A stretch of DNA of 64,000 bases from Varanus komodoensis (taxonomy: Eukaryota > Chordata > Lepidosauria > Squamata > Varanidae): positions 16,750,623 through 16,814,622 of the forward strand of contig NW_025335641.1 in NCBI RefSeq assembly GCF_004798865.1, written 5' to 3'. Each line of letters starts with the position of its first letter. Position 1 is the first letter of the stretch. This document shows positions 56,555-64,000 of this stretch, in pieces. The position numbers were made by a program, and so were the translations under genes. Below the pieces are notes generated by a model. That model did no database searches. It was not told where the DNA came from and saw nothing but the letters and a program-made list of their open reading frames with translations.

Positions 56555-59500
56555 AATCTAGCTATTAGAATAATTAACCAATCTGTCACCAGTATCTTCA
56601 GATCTTAATTGTTATCGAGATGTGAAAGTATACATTTTCTGTGAGTTATTAGCTACATTATTTTATTGGTGGCTATGATGATGATACACTGGAAGAAATC
56701 ATACACTACAGTGTACATAATTAAGCACAAAAAGTAATAAAAAAATTCCAAGTCATTATAAACCAATGATCTAAAACAGCAGCTTGAAAATTCTTTCTGT
56801 GTGTGCTTTTCAAAGCATCAGAAAATTTAATATCATGCACTAAAAGCCACTGAACCAGACATGAGGGAGGATGTTTCATTATTTTGACACCACCACCAAA
56901 AAGTCACTGTCTCTTAGGCTAACTCTGTACTAATGGGAAGGTAAGAAGAGGCAAATGGTTCAGTCTACACAAGGGTTTCTAGGCAGAAATCAATAGTGTG
57001 ACCTGAAAAGCCAGTAAACATCAAAAACACTCTGTTCAGTTCTGTTCAAATTATTGATCCCACCTGGGAGCTGGAACTAGGCCTGTTGTAACCATGTGGC
57101 ATCCTTGAGCAGTCCCTGCCTGTTGGTGATACCTGTACTGGCCCAACAAATTCTGGTCCTTCAATCAACATTAGGCAGCTTGGTCTAGAAGCCAACATTT
57201 AAATGTACTACAGAACTGAGTGCAACACTATGCCAGAGGTATTGCAGGAAATTTGGATGGCAGCATAGCAGGAACTTTGCATGTCAACTGGCATGGAGAA
57301 AACTCCAGATAAGCCTGACAAGACTCATGAGAGGGAGTAGATCCTGCTTGTGGAACCACCAGGTAAGATGGCCACTTAAAAAACCCCAAAGCAGAGGATG
57401 TGAATCACCCAAAGAGGACAAGAGAGAGCATTAATTTGCATAACTTGTGTACATCCCAGTTAATTGGTATGCGTGCGAATTTAGAAAGAGTTGTTATAAA
57501 TTAAATAAAAATAGAATATATTCCACAATAGTGGGGATTGTTCAGAGGCTAACTCTTTATGAACAACTTCGGGGACACAGCTTTCTTGATTTTTGGTTCT
57601 TGATTTTTAAAAGGGACTAGACAGAGCTCCTTCCTCTCATAGACCTTGAAATAGAGGACTATGTGCTGTAAAGTAGGGCACACAGCCTTCCTACCACCAG
57701 TTTTGGCCAAGCTCAGAACATCACCTGACAATTTCCATGTTGGCCAACCAGAGTCCACCTTCCAGACTTTCCTAGAAGGCCAGTATACTTAAAATTGAGA
57801 GCTGGCAAACCTAATTATCATCATTACATGATATTCAATCACAGAGCCATGTGTTCTCATATGGTTTGCAGGGAGAGCTTGGGGGGAAGATAAAATTAAC
57901 ATTCTGCTATAAATATCTTGTATCCTGCTTTCCTTGTGGTTGGAGGCATGTTAGGATTAGGTCACATCATCAGGTAATTTCCCTTCAGCAGTACCTCGTG
58001 CTTCTAAAAGTAAGGCCTATACCAAACATTCCATCTATTTGATGAAATACTTCCTTCTGAAATAGAAGCAGAGGTGTATTTATGAATTACAAGCATGGCA
58101 GACAAGATATGCAGAAAAGCACAAGGTTTTCCTTTTATTGAGCCCCAGCTTACAACTGTTGACATGTAAAGTTCCTGACATGCTCATGAATTTACCTGGC
58201 CTACCACAGTTCCTTCTTTCTTACTAACTAAAGCTAGGACACAGTAAATCTGAGAAGAACGGTCAGGTAGGCTTACTAAGGTCATCTGAAGAAACCATGC
58301 AAATGTCTGTCTCTTATTTAGAGGGCCAAGAGCCAGTCAGGATCAAGACTTTGTGTATTGTCCAGTTCAGAATCCACAGGGACCTAACACACACATTCTG
58401 TGTGAAAAGTCACAGTTCCTGCTTAGCCTTGCACTTTCTGTGTTTGGCTTGTGGTCCACCACTTATGTAAACTGCTCTGAGGGGAAAGTGTAGTGACTAA
58501 TTTACATAAGTTCTTCTGCAGCTTGTTTACCTGAAAATAAATATCCCTAGATTTAATGGGATTTACTTCTAAAGCAAATTAAGGCTGAGTTCTTAATTTG
58601 GAGCACTGGTCAGAGTTCTTCTTTCTCCAGCTTTCCTTGAATTTCACAGCTCAACATTTTCTATTTGAGTTATCAATTTCAACACTGAAATTTTCAAGGG
58701 ACAAAAGCAAATTAGTCTTCCTAGGTACATTCAACAGTTCTGATGCTGAGAAACAACAGTGCAATTCTATGAAGGATGGGGAAGAAATTAATTCCCACTT
58801 ATCTTTACCAAAAGGTATATGATTTGTGCCTCTGGGTACTGAATATGAATATGCATGCTATTTGTGACTGGACGTTTGCATATTTCTGAGCTTGCAAAGT
58901 GATTCAGGCCACCAAAACTTCTGTTCCAAAGAATTGCAATTCCCACCTCCTTCCAAGACCAGCAAATAGGGACAAGGCAATGAGGAATAGCAAAGAGAAC
59001 CCTCTTCTTGCTCAGAGTTTTGCACGTCATCAGACTAAAGAGGAAGTGAAGGCAATGCACATCCTGGATTATAACACACTTATGAACCCTCAGTCCTCAA
59101 AAGCTCTCCAGAAGCAGAATGCTCAAGTCCTCTGTATTTAGGAAGGTTGTGGACACTAGCGCTTGAGCCAGAGATTTATTATTTATTTTGCATTTGTTTT
59201 TAAATCCTGCAGTGAGATTTAGAAACACAGCAAAACATTGGAATCAGAATACCTGAATGCACCAGAAAGTGCATCTACAGTCTTTCCCTTATTCCTGGCT
59301 TCAAAATGTCAGCAGGGAACAATGAAACAGCCTTAGGTATCCCACCAAAATGTGACCTTTAAGCAGAAGAAATGTCGGCAGTGGAAGACAAGGGGCACTA
59401 ACATCCAGAATAGGTGTAATCAGAGGGTTATATCTAAAGTTACTCTAGCTGAAGTATGCCTTCCAGAAAAGGAGGCACACATTCATATAATAAGTAATGT

Positions 59501-60107
59501 TTAAGAGGGAGCTAGAGACAAGAAAGACCAGAGTTTTTCTTCCTTTTAGACTCATGCCAGAATGGGCTAATTCAAATCTTGCTGGGGAGAAAAAAAGTTT
59601 AGCACCTGTGCAGACACTTGACCTGTTGTTGGAAAGCATGCATGCATACTAAGACGTTGTGCGTGGGTGGTGATTCTGACTACATTTTTAGCAGCACGTG
59701 TTGACTGCTGCAAAAAGGGATGAGTGTACAAGCAAATCTCAAGTTTATCCAAGTTCTTTCAATTCTCTTTTGAATCCTGTTCCATCTTGCAACTATATTA
59801 GATCATGAACACAGTTTTGCATGAAATGTCATAAACATTTTCATGAGTATTTCTGCAAGTGTTCCCATCAATGATATGCATCTTTGAAAACATCCATCTT
59901 CCACTGATTAAAGCATGTGTGTGTGTATATTTCAAAAGTGCACAATATTACATGCATTTTTAAATGTGCACATACTATTGAGAAATTTTCTTTCATTTGT
60001 AAATCACATGGTTGTCCTAAAGGAGTGAACTGAGTAAATTCTGATAAAAAGTGAACTGAGATTAATTTCTCCCACATCCCTAGCTATGGACTTGGTTAGG
60101 CACACAT
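56555..60107. other. Mostly unique non-coding sequence
   Basis: About 3.5 kb without a recognised gene. A family C scrap lies at about 58530-58590 (ATTTAATGGGATTTACTTCT). Confidence 0.45.
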
Positions 60108-60225
60108 CTTGTTTTATGCCATTGAGTCCCTTCTAACTTATGGAGCCCCTTTGAATGAATGAATGCCCCTCCAATACATCCTGTCCTTGAGAGCCCTGTT
60201 CAGCTCTTGTAAACTCAAGAGCACT
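60108..60225 (-). mobile_element. Bov-B (RTE) LINE 3' terminus, minus strand
   Basis: TTGTTTTATGCCATTGAGTC, CCTTCTAACTTATGGAGCCC and GAGCCCTGTTCAGCTCTTGT are the complement of the Bov-B 3' end, equivalent to 44722-44815. It breaks off after about 115 bp. Confidence 0.8.
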
Positions 60226-60708
60226 CAAATCTCTGAAGCTGGATAGATGAATCTGTCAATTTTGGTTTCTTTCACATTCATTATTTTTTAAAAAAAATAA
60301 AAACCAAGTAACAAGCAAACTGAAATGAAATCTCACCCATCCTTAGTGAAATTGCCTGCTACTTCCAGACACTTCTATAGAGAGTCAACCCCTCTCCTGG
60401 TTCATTTGAAACGTCTTAAAGAAGCCCTAGAAATGAGAAGAAAGACTTATTTCTGGAATGGAACAGATAAAAGGAATTTAAAAGCCTGAGCTACACCTTT
60501 CTGGAAAGAAGCATTTCCACTCATTTCCAGTTGTTCCTGGAACTGCTAGCTTCTTTTTATACAAGTGATAGGTTCCACTAGCACATGGGCAATGCAGGAT
60601 ACTGCCCAACTTTTAAAGATAGCTGGCACCATATTCTTGAAGACATTAACCTCATTATGGATCTTTGAAAAATCTTGTTGGGCTACTGATCCCTGTCAGA
60701 TGGAGGTA
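60226..60708. other. Unique non-coding sequence, nothing recognised
   Basis: No gene or repeat family recognised. Confidence 0.45.
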
Positions 60709-61135
60709 AATTTATTTATTTATTTATTTAAAAAAATGGTAGGCCATCCATTACTGTCACCTCAGGACGGCTTACAACTTTATTTCAGTCTTCAATAAAA
60801 TAACATAAGTTAACTATTCCACACTGAACATTATTTAAAATAAATTAAATAAGTCATTACACAATTAAAATTACTAAAAAGGTCTTGACCTGGCACCAAA
60901 AAACATACAATGACGGCCCCAGGTGGACCTCCCTAGGGAGTGCATTTCATAGTCAGGGTGCCTTCAGAGAGAAGGCCCTCCTCTGAGTACTCTGTCTCCT
61001 GACCGCTTTCAAAGAGGGTTGCCGGAGGAGGGCTTCTGTTGCTGATCTCAGGGGGTGGGAGGGCATGTAGGGGAAAAGGCGTTCCTTTAGGTATCCTGGT
61101 CCCAAGCCATTTACCACATACATTAAAAGCTACCT
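60709..61135 (-). mobile_element. LINE 3' end (CR1/L2 group), minus strand
   Basis: On the plus strand it starts with the (TTTA)n tail at 60709-60730. It then gives the complement of GTCTTGACCTGGCACCAAAA, CCTCCCTAGGGAGTGCATTT, AGAAGGCCCTCCTCTGAGTA and CCATTTACCACATACATTAA. The minus-strand translation keeps GLGPGYLKERLFPYMPS, PLRSATEALL, QRRAFSL and LWNALPREVHLGPS with interruptions. It is the same family as 8570-9143 and more diverged. Similarity fades near 61135. Confidence 0.88.
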
Positions 61136-61657
61136 TGGAATGTTCACTATGGTTTTTGCTTCCATGTGATGTACATTTAACATCTGCAAGTAGAGTTTCT
61201 TTGCTAAATTTATTGATGCTGATGAAACAGCAGAGAGACCTCCTGCTTGTCGGTTTATGATCCAATCTGCAATCCCTGTAAGATGGCTATTGCAAGATGC
61301 TTTCCATGCGTTAACATCGCCAAAAACCAAAATAAATAAAAAGGTGCCTACTACACAAATCCCTAAATCTTTCCTGAAACATTCTGGTCTCAGGAGTGGC
61401 TCTATATATTTTGTGCATGAAATGTCTTTCCCCGTCCCATGTACAAAAGTTAGCCAGTATCCTCTGCTGTAACTCAAGGTAGCAGGTGAATTTTGAGAGC
61501 AGGACACCTGACAAATGCAGATCTGTTCTCCTACATTGTGCCACCACTCCTGTTTCTCAAGTTCTACCATCGGATGTACCTGCCACCTTTTGCCTAATGG
61601 AGGGGCAGCCAGGTCACATCTTCCACATGTCTTTTCTATGGGAACAGGCTCTTCCAT
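61130..61657 (-). other. 175-codon open frame of unknown nature
   Basis: An ATG-started open frame of 175 codons on the minus strand lies immediately upstream of the LINE 3' end at 60709-61135 and in the same orientation. I do not recognise it. It has a hydrophobic run (LGICVVGTFLFILVFGDV), several Cys residues and a Trp pair (EWWHNV), but no motif I can name. It may be the decayed upstream part of an older retroposon, or chance. The plus strand has overlapping open frames of 70-90 codons in the same place, which argues for chance. Confidence 0.3.
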
Positions 61658-62784
61658 GTGGTTTGTTCAGTACAAAGATCACAGACACTGGACAGAACCC
61701 AGTCGGGTACAACTCTTAATGTCAATCCACATTCGCTCACATGCCAGTTTGCTGGGGAAGCTGGGCATTGTGCTAGCACAACATAGTTTATGTTAGCTAT
61801 GGTGACCCAATGGATGCTGCTCACTGAGTGGAGAACAGCCACATTTTCATTGTGTTCATATATTTATGACTTTTGAATGAGCCTTGAGGTTCCGGTTGAG
61901 AACCAGACCCTCAAAAAAGGAGGGAAACAGTTACCCTCCAATGAATAGTATTATGGACTGTGCCTATTGTTATGAGCTCTTTTCATAATGTACAGGAATC
62001 CTATAACTGACAGAATCCGGATGATGATGATAATGCAGAAACAGATGTGGACCGGATATAAAGGGATAGGTCCAGCTCACCATCCTCTGTTCCTGAATAA
62101 CTTACATTGGCTCTGTAAAAGTTATCAGGCAGTGCAATGCTCCTATTAAACTCCCATTAAAGTTCAATAATAACTCCTATTAAATGGGATGTTCATTTGT
62201 TTTTATATATGTTCCTTCATCCTGTTTGGATTTCAAGGCAGTGTACAATAAAAATGTATATAATGGGATCAAATTCAATATAAATCCCACTGACTTCAGT
62301 GGAAAAATTCTTTTTAAAAAATTCCATGTGGAAGTGCATTTGCCTGTGTGTGCATAGGATTTCAGAGGGAAACAGGTTGGGGTAAATGTTTAATGTCCAA
62401 TGCCCAAAATGTCCGGCTTCTGTTCTCAATGGAATTACTGCATCCATGTGCACACTTACACAACAGTTAGGGAAATTATGCTTTGCTACACTATGGATGT
62501 TTAGTTGTACATTTAGTTTAGCCCTCCATTTCAGTTCACTGGAATTCACGCCACCTAGTATCACATCCAAGCAGATACTTCAACCTAAGTCAGTTGTTGG
62601 TGAGCCTTCAATTTTGGAAATGTTTTGCTCACATCATTTGGATCCCAACATATTCTGAACTGGTATCTGCCAGGTTTCTTCACAATACCTGTTAAACTGA
62701 CCCACTCTGTCACTCATTCTTCCAATGAACCACTTCCTATTGAATGCATACCTGAGTCGTACTGGCTACAAATATGATGGATGG
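61658..62784. other. Mostly unique non-coding sequence
   Basis: No gene recognised. Scraps of a minus-strand LINE tail (about 62195-62260, with GGATTTCAAGGCAGTGTACA) and of family C (about 62270-62370) are faint. Confidence 0.4.
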
Positions 62785-63222
62785 TACCTGTGGATTGTAT
62801 TCCCAATCACTATATATGGGTGTGAACACTGGACAGGGAAGAAAGCTGGCAGCAAATTGATGCATTTGAAATATGGTGCTGAAGCAGAGCTTTGGGAATA
62901 CCCTGGACTGACCGAAAGAAACAAGTGGGTCATAGATCAAATCAAGCCATAGCTTTCCATAGAAGCAAAATGACAAAACTGAGGCTGTCATACTTTGGGC
63001 ACATCACAAGAAGGCAAAACTCCCTAGAGAAGATAGTCATGCTAGGTAAAGTCAAAGGCAGAAGAAAAGAAAGAGCAAATATGAGGTGGATGGAATCTAC
63101 CAAAGAAGCCACAGCCATGAGTTTACAAGAGCTGAACAGGGCTGTCATGGATATGACATTATGGGAGCTTTCATTCGTAGGGTCACCATAGGTCAGAGAT
63201 GACTTAAAGGCATATAACGGCC
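62785..63222 (+). mobile_element. Bov-B (RTE) LINE 3' end, plus strand
   Basis: Translation gives IVFPITIYGCEHWTGKKAGS (62725-62952 frame). In a second overlapping frame (62892-63191) it gives KMTKLRLSYFGHITRRQNSL, then EKIVMLGKVKGRRKERANM, RWMESTKEATAMSLQELNRA and VMDMTLWELSF. These are consecutive parts of the Bov-B carboxyl end, so one frameshift separates them near 62900-62950. The 3' terminus GGTCAGAGATGACTTAAAGG CATATAAC ends near 63222. The reverse transcriptase core is missing, so it is a 5' truncated copy. Confidence 0.93.
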
Positions 63223-64000
63223 AGTGGATATATTCCTGTGGAGGATTACTCTGTAACCCAAGTTTGTCATTTGTAAAACAGGATGTTAAAGCTCAAGTCC
63301 ATGGGCCAAATCTAGGGTTCCCCAGATAGTCTCATGCCCAGACCTATTACCTAGAATTCCAGCTTCAGTTGTCTTGTCTTCATGTGTAAAGCTCAGTCTG
63401 CATTTAACAAGCACTTTCAGTCTCTTTCTCGAGAAGGGAAGCAATCCAATAGCCTTCAAGTGCTAAAGAAACCTATTAGCTTGTACCCTGTCAGTTTTAA
63501 AGTGTTAGGAGAACATATCACTTTGTCTTTAAGAGCTAAAAAATTCAAGTTACAGTGAATAAATCCTGATCTTGTGTGTTTTCATCTATTTCTGCCAGTA
63601 TAAACTTGTTGTTTGCCATACTTCCCTCCCTACTTTTAGTTGAACCATTAATTTCATCACCTCATTTTATTTTAAAAAATATAACCCGGTTTTCTTACAC
63701 ACAGGTCCAAGAGGGGGGTATAGTCTCATACGATAGATTGAGAGATCTGATATAGTAACGCCACATGTTGACATCCTCCTTTTCATTTATTGCCATTTCT
63801 CAGAACTTTAACATAAGTAAAGTGAATATGCCCAAAGTAAATGGCATCATGTAGGAAGATTCTGCCCCCACATACATCCATTTAATAGAACATCTTTAGA
63901 CCAGTATTTTGCTGTGCAGGGACTCATCATAACATTTCCCAAAGATACTCCAGCAAAAGTAAAAAATACCAGCAATCTGGTTATTGGAGTGGGGTGACTC
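63223..64000. other. Unique non-coding sequence, nothing recognised
   Basis: No gene or repeat family recognised to the end of the window. Confidence 0.45.

Overview
The window looks like a non-coding, gene-poor stretch of a vertebrate genome, most likely a squamate reptile (lizard or snake). The repeats point that way: four 3' fragments of Bov-B (RTE) LINEs, CR1 LINE ends, several 3' ends of a CR1/L2-group LINE with GCCGCCC...GGGCGGC tails ending in (AAAT)n, two kinds of tRNA-derived SINE, and two families of short palindromic MITE-like elements. Species cannot be told from sequence alone. I found no exon, RNA gene or host gene that I can support. All of the longer open frames lie in transposons or simple repeats, or look like chance.

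Layout. 1-6000 is mostly unique, with short CA, AAC and AT simple repeats. 6.0-15.97 kb is repeat-rich: a SINE, LINE tails, a Bov-B fragment, a LINE 3' end with a 145-codon open frame (8570-9143), five MITEs, a CR1 end (13583-14012), and directly beside it in the opposite orientation an internally deleted LINE of about 1.9 kb (14110-15963). 15.97-24.7 kb is mostly unique and holds one of the best candidates for a conserved non-coding element (16370-16990). 24.7-26 kb holds two retroposon ends and a large compound simple repeat. 26-37.5 kb alternates unique sequence with SINEs and MITEs, including a MITE split by a SINE (30335-30697) and a small hAT element with a near-perfect 8-bp target duplication (33501-33767). 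37.5-45.1 kb has GA tracts, LINE fragments, a CR1 element split by another LINE (42625-43326) and a Bov-B end. 45-55 kb has three SINEs, one of them split by an 824-bp hAT element (49151-49974) with a recognisable 8-bp target duplication. 55-64 kb is mostly unique with another good conserved-element candidate (55005-55410), then a LINE end and two more Bov-B fragments.

The clearest results are three nested insertions that order the repeat families in time, and several repeat-free stretches that keep many CpGs or homeodomain-type motifs and could be regulatory. I did not find a convincing new biological system. The regulatory reading of the unique stretches is an inference that needs a cross-species alignment.
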